Below are positions 1 through 10,850 of a DNA stretch of 64,000 nt, one piece after another. How positions within the stretch are numbered: position 1 is the stretch's first letter; each line of letters opens with the position of its first letter. Both the position numbers and the translations under genes were made by a program. This DNA is from Plecoglossus altivelis (Eukaryota; Chordata; Actinopteri; Osmeriformes; Plecoglossidae), in the NCBI GenBank assembly GCA_036571765.1, contig BROE01000025.1:330663-394662 (forward strand), given 5' to 3'. The notes below the pieces were generated by a model. The model was not told where the DNA came from, searched no databases, and worked only from the letters and a program-made list of their open reading frames with translations.

Positions 1-1145
1 CGCGTGGAGGAGTGACAATTCATCTATTTGAGATCAATACCTATTGAAGCATAAGACCCATGATCAAACTGGACTTCTGTTTAAATTTTATATCTGCAAA
101 CGAACTAAAACTATGACATCACAAAATAAAAATTTAAATAATATAGTAGGAAAATAAATATCAATATTATACCAGCAAGACTTTAAATAGTCAATCTCAA
201 CACTGGAAGTCAGTGTGTATTCAGCCCCTGCAGGTCAGTTTTGCCCAGGAGAATGTAGTCCAACAGTCCGAGAAGGTCACTTTCAAATGAGAATGACCCG
301 ACCTCCGTACATCGTCTCAGGGACAGGCCTAGCTCAACTCATTACCCATCTCTGAGGGTTACTGCAGTCCACTTACAGATTTGGTATAGTCTTGGAAAGG
401 TTTATCAATTGTTTTTCTTTGAATTAGATTAGGCCAATCAGAACCCAGGACATCAGAGGGCCTAAGAACCCTCTCTCCAGACCTGGTTCTGTACGCGTTC
501 TCGTCAACGCCTCACGTTCCCTCTGAAGATCTCTCTACGGCTGTCTCAGATAAATATGTACACCCTAAAATAATCTGCTGTGTCCAGACCATAAACTTAA
601 GACACACATTTCAACACCACATGCTCACCATAGCTGGTCTCATCGTACAGAATGTCATAAAATATTGGATCACATCTAAGAGTAATTATTCAATGATGGC
701 AATACATTTTCTATCAAGAAACGGAATAGATTTACGGATGGACGTCTGCGTCCAGCAAGGTATTTTCCTTAAACTGGGGCCCACATGTGCTCTAGAGCTG
801 TTGTCAGGCACGTTTGTGCTGAGGATTATGGACACGTTAGCTTCTAAGTATGCTTGTCAAGGTTACGATAAACAGGGACATTGTTGGACCGTATTGAATG
901 GAATTCTACAGTTTAAGAGATAGTTTAGGTGAGGGAGGCTTTTAAATCTAACATCATGGAACTATATATCAAACAACAATTGAGAAAAAATCGTAACAAT
1001 TATTCTTATCGGACACTCTGTAGAAGTGTGTAATATTAATCGTTTTGATAATGGATGGAACACCCTGGAACATAGACCCCCCCCCCACCCCCTTTTCTGC
1101 TTGAGGGGGTTTTTGAGGAGTGTGATTGTGAGCGTCATGTGGGCG
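1..1145 (-). other. stc1 3' UTR / downstream flank
   Basis: This stretch lies downstream of the stc1 stop codon and contains no recognisable gene. A 100-aa plus-strand reading frame at 621-923 resembles nothing I know. STC1 transcripts are known for a long 3' UTR, and I see no AATAAA on the minus strand here, so the transcript probably continues past the window edge. A C-run at 1077-1090 would be a G-run in the stc1 transcript. Confidence 0.4.
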
Positions 1146-3336
1146 TTAAGCGCTGTCTCCAGAGGGGCGCTTCTTGCCGAAGTGACTGGGAGAGTCCCTG
1201 TTTCGCATATTCGGCTGGATCTTGTACATGTGCGGGCCCATGGTCCAACGCCAGTTCCCGGCAGACTCTGCCCCGGGTGACGCGGCGGCGGCTGCATCCG
1301 AGGGGGCCTCCGCCTCGGTGGGGCAGGGTTTGCTCTGTAGCAGCTGGAACAGCATGGTCATCTCAGGGCCCAGCCTGGGAACCATACTTTCTCTCACCAG
1401 CTCCACCGTCTCCTCGTTACAGTCCATTAGGCTCTGAAGGAGCTTCCCATAGAACCTGCAGGAGCAGGGGAGATGTGTATCATGTATGTAGGAGCTGTGA
1501 TGTATCATTTATATGTAGGTGGTGTAATATGCATCATGTACAGTATGTAGGAGCTTTGATGTGTATCATGTATGTAGGAGCAGTGATGTGTGTCAAGTAT
1601 GTAGGAGCAGGGAGATGTGTATCATGTATGTAGGAGCTGTGATGTGTATCATTTATATGTAGGTGGTGTAATATGCATCATGTACAGTATGTAGGAGCTG
1701 TGATGTGTGTCAAGTATGTAGGAGCTGTGATGTGTATCATTTATATGTAGGTGGTGTAATATGCATCATGTACAGTATGTAGGAGCTTTGATGTGTATCA
1801 TGTATGTAGGAGCTTTGATGTGTATCATGTATGTAGGAGCTGTGATGTGTGTGTCAAGTATGTAGGAGCAGGGAGACGTGTATCATGTATGTAGGAGCTG
1901 TGATGTGTATCATTTATATGTAGGTGGTGTGATATGCATCATGTACAGTATGTAGGAGCTGTGATGTGTATCATGTAGGACAACATTTGGTTGCATTTCT
2001 GACACGTCATGAAAAGCTAACCAACAACCCTGACCCAAATTCTCATTACCATTGTTAACATACAGACTGTACTTTATATACACATCACAAACATACTGTT
2101 CACTCAAAGCCCCTCCACTTCCATTGTACAGTTTTACATACTGTACAGTAGGCACAGTAGTAGTACAGTAGCAGTACAGTAGGTACAGTATGTAGAGGCC
2201 AAGACTCGGGGGCATACCTGTTTGGGAAGTGACTGGGGATCTGTGCCACTTCTCCTATAGCATCAGGATTGGCTCTGGCCACAGAGCAGATGTCCAGCTT
2301 GCTGTAGCACTCCTCCTGCACCTCAGAGATCATCCTCTGGAAGGTGGAGCAGCGTCGTATTGACAGGAACAATCTGGAGGTGATGCCGTTAGCGATGCAT
2401 TTAAGACTCTCCTTCACGAAGGCTTTACCCTGTAAGACAAGCCCATCGTTGCATCAGCTTCAGTTTATTCCAGTCAGGCGGCCGTGGTTTGTAATCTGGG
2501 TAAAATGGCTCCCTGACTACATCGAACATGGTTTTACGCAGCGTAACGGAGCTGCAAGTGCATTTGTTCAACTTGGGGAATGATAACCCATCTGATTCAG
2601 GTTTTGAGTGTGATGAGTTGGGGAGAAGGGTGGAATAGGTCAAACCTGAGTGTCGAACTTAGCAGCACTGTAGAGGAAGGACTTGCAGATGTCGTACATG
2701 CCGTCTGTGTCACACGTGGAGTTCTCCAAGCAGGCAAACGTCCCACAGCCTACCTGGAGGGCACTGTTCAAACAGCGGGCAACGTCTGCTGTGGACACAT
2801 ACAATCCACTATCAAGAACTGTGTGCATGTGTATGGAAATGACACGGTCATGTGTGTGAATGTGAGTGTCTAAGAGTTGCCTTGTTTTGCTTATTTCATA
2901 TTCCTTCACGTCATTTAATCTAGTGACAATGTGACTGGTTCTCCGATACCTTCAACTTTTTAAGACCCGTGAGACTATTTAGGATAAGTACTGTTTTTCT
3001 CCTGGCAAGGAATTTTACGAATATTCCAGTGTTTTGGTTCTGGAAAAAGGCTAACGATAAACAGTACCAAAAATACCCTATTCTCCCTGGGGATTATTTT
3101 GAGAGTTCATAGACACACACACTAGCACACACACACAGACACACACACACAGACACACACACACACACACACACACAGACACACACAGAATGGTACTGTG
3201 TGAAGGGTGCCAATTTAGTATCAGGTTCTGCTGACTGTGGCTTTTGGCATCAGATATTTGTTTCTATTACATGACAAGACAACAGCATGACGCTCCATTG
3301 GCAGGCGTGCACAATCACCTCTGACTCTAAGAAGGG

Positions 3337-3395
<59 letters not shown>

Positions 3396-4522
3396 TATTC
3401 TGAGTTGGCACAACGCCCATTCCTTATAAATAGACTTAATGTTTGACTACAGTATGTCGCAGAGACTACATCACAACAGCATTCAGCAGCTGTGGAAGAC
3501 TCTTAGCAGGAAAGCTTTTTACCCAGAAAGAGGACAAGGCTTCCAAGTTAGTAAATATGTTATAATGTAGCATTAGACACTTGAAACTGGTGACTTAGAA
3601 TGCTGCACAGTGAGACACAATGTGATACATCACATCAGTGCGTAATAAGGCTTTTAAGACTCGGTCTTGCTGGCAGAGATGCTTAGATAAAACGTGCAGT
3701 GTTGGGATATCAATAATAATACCATACTGGGCCTTAGACCAGTAGTTTAATGTGTTCACCGGAGTCACTTTCACGTTTGCAGGCCAAGTTCACCAAATTA
3801 TGTCTCACAGCCCAGTACGATGTTGAAATTTCGGATTGATTTGCAGTATCCCGTTACATCCTGCAGTGCACTAAGTTGCCATGGTAAAATAACCGTATCT
3901 TCTAAAGAAACAGGTTGCAAAGCAAAGTTTGCATTGCATTGTCCTCACACCTGTAAATCTTTATATTTTTAAACCTAAAATATATTGCATAGTAACATTT
4001 AGACCGGGTAACTCTTGATATGTGATCGACGAATTTGTCCAATCATTGAAAACGTTCCCCAAATATTCAAACAATGTGTGGCAGCTTGATACATTTGAAC
4101 ACAATTGCATTACCTTTCACTAACAGTCCTATGTGACGATTCTCACGCGCAGGTGGTGAAAAATGAGCTCGCGCTCATCTGTTGCCGGTGAAACGCCGAT
4201 AGACATAGTCGATGCTCTTACATTTAGGCAATTTAATTATTCTCCCTATCATGGCATTAACTTGGAAACAACGTTTCTTACATGGGCTAATGGTAAACAT
4301 TCGTCCTTAGAGTGAGCTTTGGACAAGGTTGGATAGCAGCACGTACAGTGTTGGGCATGCCGCATGCACTGTTGACAGATGTAGTCAAAAAGGTAACTGT
4401 TACTTACAGGGGCTATTTGCAGAAAAGCGTGGTCTTCTTGGAGAATATGACTCGTTCTGATCCAGTTCATAAGCAGATGCTGATAGCACCATCACAAGAA
4501 GAAGTCCAGTCCTCAGATGCAT
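1146..4522 (-). CDS. stc1: stanniocalcin-1, complete, 4 coding exons
   Basis: Secreted homodimeric glycoprotein hormone, classically a regulator of calcium and phosphate handling in fish. Coding exons in order are 4522-4408, 2788-2646, 2429-2218 and 1455-1146; junction phases agree and give 259 aa. Residues 1-17 (MHLRTGLLLVMVLSASA) are a signal peptide. Exon 2 holds the STC core with a conserved N-glycosylation site in LENSTCDTDG (Asn61). Exon 3 carries CIANGITSR and MISEVQEECYSKLDICSVAR. Exon 4 has Cys201 at the position of the intermolecular disulfide cysteine of human STC1 (Cys202). The C-terminus DSPSHFGKKRPSGDSA resembles human STC1 rather than STC2, and SALQVGCG is closer to mammalian STC1 than to the salmon-type paralogue I remember, so stc1 is preferred over stc1-like. 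Splice sites are consensus. Confidence 0.93.
1456..1978. repeat. minisatellite in stc1 intron 3
   Basis: Tandem array of short related units built around ATGTAGGAGCTGTGATGTG and TATATGTAGGTGGTGTAATA, arranged in higher-order blocks. The pair with the ATTTATATGTAGGTGG segment recurs at about 1485, 1625, 1715 and 1890. The array reaches the acceptor of stc1 exon 4. Open frames across it are by-products of the repeat. Confidence 0.9.
2125..2200. repeat. AGTAC-type microsatellite in stc1 intron 3
   Basis: Irregular repetition of ACAGTA, GTACAGTA and CAGTAGTAGTA just inside the intron, next to the donor of stc1 exon 3. Confidence 0.7.
3111..3188. repeat. (AC)n microsatellite, interrupted
   Basis: CA dinucleotide tract with several AG interruptions, inside stc1 intron 1. 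Confidence 0.95.
3339..3392. repeat. (AC)27 microsatellite
   Basis: Uninterrupted AC repeat of 54 bp inside stc1 intron 1; expected to be highly polymorphic. Confidence 0.97.
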
Positions 4523-4735
4523 CGCTTCAGTCACAGGCGATCCAGAAAAATATTAAGAAGAGCGTTGCTTTAAACTAATAGTTAAAATATCTCTAATGAC
4601 GCACGACACCGTGTTCTCTATCTATTGATTCTAGTACAGGTAGGCTTTTCAATGCGGGTATGCCTCAACATTGGACCACACAGCTCTCTGAGTTCTTTTG
4701 ACGTGTGTGACAGATAGAGCCACGGTCGGCACGGG

Positions 4736-4743
4736 TTTATATG
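4736..4743 (-). promoter_or_regulatory. TATA box of stc1 (putative)
   Basis: On the minus strand this reads CATATAAA, about 215 bp upstream of the stc1 start codon. That predicts a transcription start near 4705-4712 and a 5' UTR of about 190 bp. A CCAAT box lies a further 35-40 bp upstream, which supports a compact TATA/CCAAT promoter. Confidence 0.55.
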
Positions 4744-4776
4744 GGACTGCCGCACATTACGAGTCTCTCTCTCAGC

Positions 4777-4781
4777 CCAAT
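4777..4781 (+). promoter_or_regulatory. CCAAT box in reverse orientation to stc1
   Basis: CCAAT on the plus strand (ATTGG in the gene's direction), about 35 bp upstream of the TATA-like element and at a usual spacing for a CCAAT/NF-Y site. Confidence 0.4.
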
Positions 4782-6417
4782 CAAATTACAGCATTCCCTG
4801 CCACGCTCGGTGTCTCTGGTGGTCATGGTCCTTCATTTGACAATTACAATTAATTGGATGGCATGTGCCAATTGCAAAGTTTTTGTTTACGTAAGGCGGG
4901 AGTGTCTAGGATGATTCAGTCATCATTAGACTCTCTGATGTGATAGTTCGGTGTTTCAGGCAACAGTTACCTGTATCTTTAACTGTTTAAAGTGCTCAAT
5001 ACGGACCATTTGATTGTATTTGCAATACGCAAATCAAAAAGGACATTTCATTTATAAGCAACCTCAAAAAAACTAAATGTGAAACGTGTTAGCGTGACAG
5101 TTGACTGCATAATGTTGTACACTTTGAAACATTTAGGTGAACATGACGTGAGATTTCAGTTGAACAAATTTACTTTGAATGGTTTTGTCCACCAAGGCCA
5201 TGACTGCTTGAAACTCAGTTTATACGTTTATAAATGATGATTAAGTAATCTGTGTATTTAACCAACCTCGTGCGTTTTAGTCAAATGTAGCAGGCTCTTT
5301 GGCGCGCTTAAATGCCTTTAAAAAAACATCAACAGAAAATATTCAAATCATTTGTCTTTTATCGCATTGGCATTTTCCTGAACCATGGTCAATAAACTAG
5401 AATATGTTGCTTTAACTTACAGTTCGACATGGAGATAAACTACGTTTTCATTGACATTAAATACATTATATTTGGATAGACATCTTTGCTGACGTGAACA
5501 TCTGCCTCCCATGTAAGTAGTCAAACGAGTTATTGCACGTGGTAGCGTGCAGCTATCGTAAATTACATGTCAAAAGAGTTCAATAAGTACACGCCATTCA
5601 TCTATACACGTGTCATCATTAGGTGAGTCACCCTACACTGATCAATACAGGACATGATGAACTACACGAACTAGGATTCCAGAGGTCTGTTAGATATCAA
5701 TTCAGTCAATTTATGTTCAGCTCAGGGAAGCAAACTTATTAACCCCACAAGCTGTCTCTTAAATATGTGTGACATTGAGTGCTTTATGTACTGGCTGCCA
5801 TATTGGAGCCAGATTCCTATTAGATCAGCATTTTGTCAAACGATTTGTTGTTGTAAACTTCTTTGTTGCTGTTTCAAAGAGAAAAGGGGTTTTAAAGCTG
5901 CCTTGTTTTCTGTGTTTGGTGATTTATATTCATAACGTTGGTAGTACCCTGGGGTGCTGTTAGGCAAACAGACATTTTGTCAAGTTCTCTCTTGGCAGTT
6001 TGTCCTTTTCTGATTTACACAAGATGTGCACCTAGATGGAAAAACCTGTGGGCTGGATATTGTTGTGATCACACTATGTTTCACTTTGATTTGGTCCGAT
6101 GGCATTTCCACAAACTATTCTTACAGTCACAACTCTTAAACGTGTTCATATCTGACGAAGATTTCACCGACCATCCATTTCTTCTTGAGCAATCCACTGC
6201 GATACATGGTTTTTCATAGTACACCATAATCACGTAATTACGTTGTATTACATATTTAATCATCGACTTACTGACATTTAAGGAGTTTTCAGTCTTTCAG
6301 TGTGGGTGTCAAATGTCGGTCAGGCCTGGTGGGCAGTGGAGCACAAGTTCCCTTAGGAAACTTGGCCAAACCTCAAAACATATTTGAGAGGAGTGTATCT
6401 GTGTCGCTTCAGACATA

Positions 6418-9400
6418 ATGAATTCCTTTGTCACGGTCGAGATGAGTATTTCAGCTCTTTTTCAGTGTAAAACAGATAGCGGTGAGGGCACAGTTCAGAC
6501 AGAGGGCATGTGATGCATTAAACGAACATGTAACCTGTTTCTGCTTGGTGCTGTCGTTTTGCATCAGTTTGCATTGAGATAGTTAAGTTGATTCCCTGAT
6601 TAGAGGACACTTTGCATCTAGTCCATCACAGGATGTCCCTGTCATTTCCCCTAGGGCTGGAAATTACAAACATTTTAGGGGGAGGGGGTGGGGGGCTGAA
6701 ATTGGGTTGAGCAGCTGATTGAAATGTTTTTTTCCTCTGTTGCGAATCTCGAAATGTGTACGTTTCTTTGACATTTGTTTTATCCTTGTTTCCACAGCAA
6801 TTGTGGTAACTCTTTTCTTTTCAAGGTGGCAATTAAATGTGGAGGTGTCTGTCACTTTGAATGTCCTTTTCAACAAAATAAATAGTCATGCTAAATGTCT
6901 GTAATTATATATAATGAGATCTGAACTGTATTGCAGTAGCAACACCACCGCCTGAGGGTGTTGTAATTACACATCTGTCCACTGGAGGGACTTTGAGTAG
7001 GCGGTGTTCTCACAGGTAAGTTCTGGGGTTGGTCTTGCAACGCTGCGTAAGGATATAGCAGCTACAACAGGAAACGGACTGTAAATATAATAGATCGTAT
7101 TGATGAACTTGCCAAAAGCTCATAGCGGTATGACATTTGTTTGGTAATATTGGTAAAGTGCTCCTTACTCAGCAGAATTTTAGTGCTTTTTCCAGTGGTT
7201 CCAGGAGTCTACAATTTATTTTCTCCACAAAAGTATTGCCAATATTTATCTTGAGCATAAAGCTGCCTTGGCACTAAAATCATAAACTACTGCATTATTT
7301 TATAGACGGTAAACTCCCATCTCCAGTCCAATATGTTACAGTTGTCATCCTATTAACCACATAGAAAAGGTCCACATGAAGGATTTCGTGAGTTCAGCCT
7401 GGCGCTGGCTTTTCTAAGGATCCCTACACCCTGTCTGGGTTTTGCTGTTAATTTCTACTCTATGAACTGATCACATTCAGGATGCTGCTCTGTCTTCCAC
7501 TGTGAATAAGCGCCTGTCTAGCGGTAATGCAGTGTCCCACCGTGCTGAACACCTACAAGGGATGCGCACAGCTGACTTTGGTTCAGAAGAACCAGAAAGA
7601 CTTCGAAGTCTTTTCGAAGATTTTGAAGGTACAGAATACCCCGAATCCCTCCAGCGTCTAGAGCAGGGGTCTCCAATCCTGGTCCTCGAGGGCCACTGAC
7701 AGTTTTGGATGTTTCCCTACTCCAGCACAACTGATTCTAATGAGATGGCATTGACCAAGGCTCTGTGGAGCTTCTAATGACCTTTATTAGACCTCAAGGT
7801 GGCGGAGCATGAAACACTGAAACCTTCAGCGACAGCGGCCCGTCGAGGACCAGAATTGTGAGACCCTGGTCTAGAGTGAGGGTGAGAACCTCTATCCTCT
7901 GGTGACTAACTGGTTCAGGTGGACACTACCCCTCTCTGGGTGACCTGTAGGCAGGTGGACACACCCCTCTCTGGCGACCCGCTGGAGGGTGGACACACCC
8001 CTCTCTGGCGACCCGCTGGAGGGTGGACACACCCCTCTCTGGCGACCCGCTGGAGGGTGGACACACCCCTCTCTGGCGACCCGCTGGAGGGTGGACACAC
8101 CCCTCTCTGGCGACCCGCTGGAGGGTGGACACACCCCTCTCTGGCGACCCGCTGGAGGGTGGACACACCCCTCTCTGGCGACCCGCTGGAGGGTGGACAC
8201 ACCCCTCTCTGGCGACCCGCTGGAGGGTGGACACACCCCTCTCTGGCGACCCGCTGGAGGGTGGACACACCCCTCTCTGGCGACCCGCTGGCAGGTGGAC
8301 ACACCCCTCTCTGGTGACCTAATGGCAGGTGGACACACCCCTCTCTGGCGACCCACTGGAGGGTGGACACGCCCCTCTCTGGTGACCTAATGTCAGGTGG
8401 ACACACCCCTCTCTGGTGACCTAATGGTAGGTGGACACACCCCTCTCTGGTGACCTAATGGCAAGTGGACACACCCCTCTCTGGCGACCCGCTGGAGGGT
8501 GGACACACCCCTCTCTGGTGACCTAATGGCAGGTGGACACACCCCTCTCTGGTGACCTGTAGGCAGGTGGACACACCCCTCTCTGGTGACCTAATGGCAG
8601 GTGGACACACCCCTCTTTGGTGACCTAATGGCAGGTGGACACACCCCTCTCTGGCGACCCGCTGGCAAGTAGATACACCCCTCTCTGGTGACCTAATGGC
8701 AGGTGGACACACCCCTCTCTGGCGACCCGCTGGCAGGTGGACACACCCCTCTCTGGTGACCTAATGGCAGGTGGACACACCCCTCTTTGGTGACCTAATG
8801 GCAGGTGGACACACCCCTCTCTGGCGACCTAATGGCAGGTGGACACACTGCTCTCTGGTGCAAAGGGATACAGGTTTGTAAAACACGTTGGTAATTCTGA
8901 GAGGTGTGACCTTGCGGTGATCTGCAGAGTCACGCAGAGAAGGAGGCTTGCAGCTGTGGAAGGAGAGATGGCGAAAAGCGAGAGCAGAGAGTAAGGAAAG
9001 TAGATGAGAGAGCGGAAGGATGAGAAGAGGAATCTGTCAAGGAGACACAGAGACGCTGCTATCATACAGCCTGTCTGACAGGACGAATGGTTTGTTTACC
9101 GCAACAGCGGGAAAGGCGTTCTGATGTATCAAATGTCTCAGAACCCTTTGATAAAGGTTTAAAGTCGAATCATAATTGGAACGCAACACAAAGTGATGTT
9201 GATGAGACACAGGGGGCGGGGGGGGGGGGGCGCATCCTTCACACCTGACCAAGGAATATCAGCAACATCAGTCCAGAGTGAAATGCGTCAGATGAACGGC
9301 TATCAACAGGTCGGCTTCCTCTTGACAAACCAGAGGAAGGATTTGGCCTCTTGTCCGCTCTTGTCTGCACGGTCCTACCTCGACTCTGCTCCTCTCTCAA

Positions 9401-9674
9401 GACATCCTCGTCCTTTGTCCCACCATCTGGTTCCAGTTCAGGACCATCTGGGTTTGTATCTGGCCCAGGAATTTCAGGAATACGTTTTGGATCGGTGCCC
9501 ACATCCGTTCACACAGGCAAGTGTTTTCAATTTACTCTACTCTAAATGTCTCTAAGCCCCCAAAGTGATTTTTTTTCTTCCTTTTTTTTTTAGGAGATAG
9601 CGCTGGCGGTGGTGAACGACTTGCTTCAAAGAGAAAAGGTGACAGAGCCGCAGAGTGACTTGCACCTTGAATGA
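6418..9674 (+). CDS. unrecognised multi-exon gene (C-terminal exons)
   Basis: I do not recognise the product. Proposed coding blocks are 6418-6481 (weakest), 6937-7015, 7522-7628, 9437-9516 and 9594-9674 (stop TGA). All four junctions keep phase, each block is open in only the used frame or nearly so, and the acceptors at 9436 and 9593 have strong pyrimidine tracts. The predicted chain runs VATPPPEGVVITH, then GNAVSHRAEHLQGM, FGSEEPERLRSLFEDFE, VQDHLGLYLAQEFQEYVLDR, CPHPFTQ, and ends EIALAVVNDLLQREKV-TEPQSDLHLE. The last about 60 residues look helical and charged, with no signal peptide or membrane segment. Exon 3 could instead start at 7481 with a missing exon before it. The 5' end is uncertain and may lie further upstream. 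The last intron uses GC-AG. Confidence 0.45.
7656..7876. mobile_element. hAT-type MITE with 8-bp target duplication
   Basis: A 205-bp element (7664-7868) flanked on both sides by the identical 8-mer GTCTAGAG (7656-7663 and 7869-7876). Its ends are imperfect terminal inverted repeats: the left begins CAGGGGTCTCCAATCCTGG and the right, reverse-complemented, begins CAGGGTCTCACAATTCTGG, both continuing into TCCTCGA. The 8-bp duplication and CAGGG ends are typical of hAT transposons. It has no coding capacity and sits 27 bp after the proposed donor of exon 3 of the unrecognised gene. Confidence 0.9.
7917..8860. repeat. 34-bp minisatellite, about 28 copies
   Basis: Tandem 34-bp units sharing the core GTGGACACACCCCTCTCT. 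Two unit classes differ in the second half: one ends GGCGACCCGCTGGAGG, the other GGTGACCTAATGGCAG. The first class forms a nearly uniform block at about 7984-8290; the second class dominates and mixes with it from about 8290 to 8860. Because 34 is not a multiple of three and the unit lacks stops, long overlapping frames of up to 163 aa appear on both strands; these are artefacts. Confidence 0.97.
9517..9593 (+). other. GC-AG intron, 77 bp
   Basis: The donor reads ACACAG|GCAAGT, matching the strong context seen at functional GC donors (AG|GCAAGT). The intron ends in a long T-rich tract followed by TAG. The flanking frames join in phase 0 (…CPHPFTQ | EIALAV…). Both the consensus and the length support a true intron. 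Confidence 0.5.
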
Positions 9675-10164
9675 CAAGCTGTTACTTCAGAGTCCACAGA
9701 GAGGTTGTCTTGCCCAGGGGGCTGGCTCCCAGGTCAGTCAGCTGTAGAACCAGGAAGCAGATACTTAGCCAACGTAAGAGACTATCTTTGTGACCACAAA
9801 CATCCTGTCAACCAACATGAATGCACTTCAGACTAACGGTTTTGACAATAAGATCTGGGTATATGTCCAAACAATTTCTTTGAAAACCACTCTTCAACAG
9901 GATGGTTTTGTTAGGGTTCGGCAACATTGAGGGAAAACAGTGAATACTGAATCATTCCAGTATGTAATGTCATAATATGAGGCATACTGGATGCTTAAAT
10001 ATTCTTGACTGAATCCATACTGAAAAGATGAATGAGTAGGCAGTGAAATGAGAAAAATGTCTTTGTGAAATGTTCAAACAAACAGCACCGCAGTTCGTGC
10101 TTTGGAATTGTCCTAAGACAGCACTGTTTACTGTGAGTGCGTCCATTAATGGGTGTATCCATGT

Positions 10165-10212
10165 GCGTGTTTGTGTGTGTGTGTGTGTGTGTGTGTGGGG
10201 GGGGGGGGGGGG
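10165..10212. repeat. (GT)n tract followed by G16
   Basis: About 32 bp of GT repeat run directly into an uninterrupted 16-nt G tract, followed by a looser GT-rich region to about 10365. Confidence 0.95.
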
Positions 10213-10801
10213 TAGATACACAGTCTGTGTGTGTTTGTATTCATGTTTATTTGAGTTTGTGTGTCCACGTGTTAAAATGCGTGTGCGTGGATGTGTCCAC
10301 GTGTTAGTATGCGTGTGTGTTTACGTGTGTGTGTGCATGTGTGTGTGCGTGTTTGTGTGGAGAACACCATGCCACGTGCAGTGTTCTTTTCCAGCTCAGA
10401 TTTCAGCTGTAGCAGAGCACTGCATCTGTTACCTGGATCTATTTTAGGATGTGACCAGTAATGGCTCCCAATGTAATGAATTAAATCGCTAAACAAGGGT
10501 TGACCTTATTCTGGAAGCCTGCAGGTTTGCGCTCATCTCGGTATTTCACCTGGTGTGTGATAAGGCCTACACACACAGAAGCAGACCGTTAATCCAAAAG
10601 TTACAGTACAAAACCGCCTTTTTCCAATTTGCATGCTAATGTAGTTCTTGATTTCATCGGTGTGCAAAGTTATATCTTGAAGGTAAAGAGGCTGCAATGT
10701 TGTTCAAACCAACTTTCTTGGTAAAAATAACATAGACACCTAAAAGAAACAATGTTGATAGTTCAGTAAATCAAAAAAATCTTGCAATATTGTTAATATG
10801 G

Positions 10802-10850
10802 TCTCTCTCTCTTCCTCTTTCTCTCTCTGTCTCTCTCTCTAACCCCAGCC
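10802..10850. repeat. CT-rich simple repeat
   Basis: Short TCTC-rich tract with TT and G interruptions. Confidence 0.7.

Larger units (their letters stand above)
4523..6417. other. stc1 upstream region / intergenic
   Basis: Apart from the stc1 promoter elements noted separately, this is ordinary AT-rich sequence. Short open frames here (for example 5769-5963 and 5938-6219) resemble no known protein and lack splice or codon support. Upstream exons of the neighbouring plus-strand gene could be hidden here. Confidence 0.5.

Noticed and set aside
4249..4578. 73-aa minus and 88-aa plus frames over the stc1 first exon
   Set aside because: Both are out-of-frame shadows; the correct minus-strand frame gives the stc1 signal peptide and joins exon 2 in phase.
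7892..8712. Long overlapping frames on both strands with repeats of CPPSSGSPERGVST or GGHTPLWRPAGGWT
   Set aside because: They are translations of the 34-bp minisatellite, which has no stop in any frame; no start context or domain.
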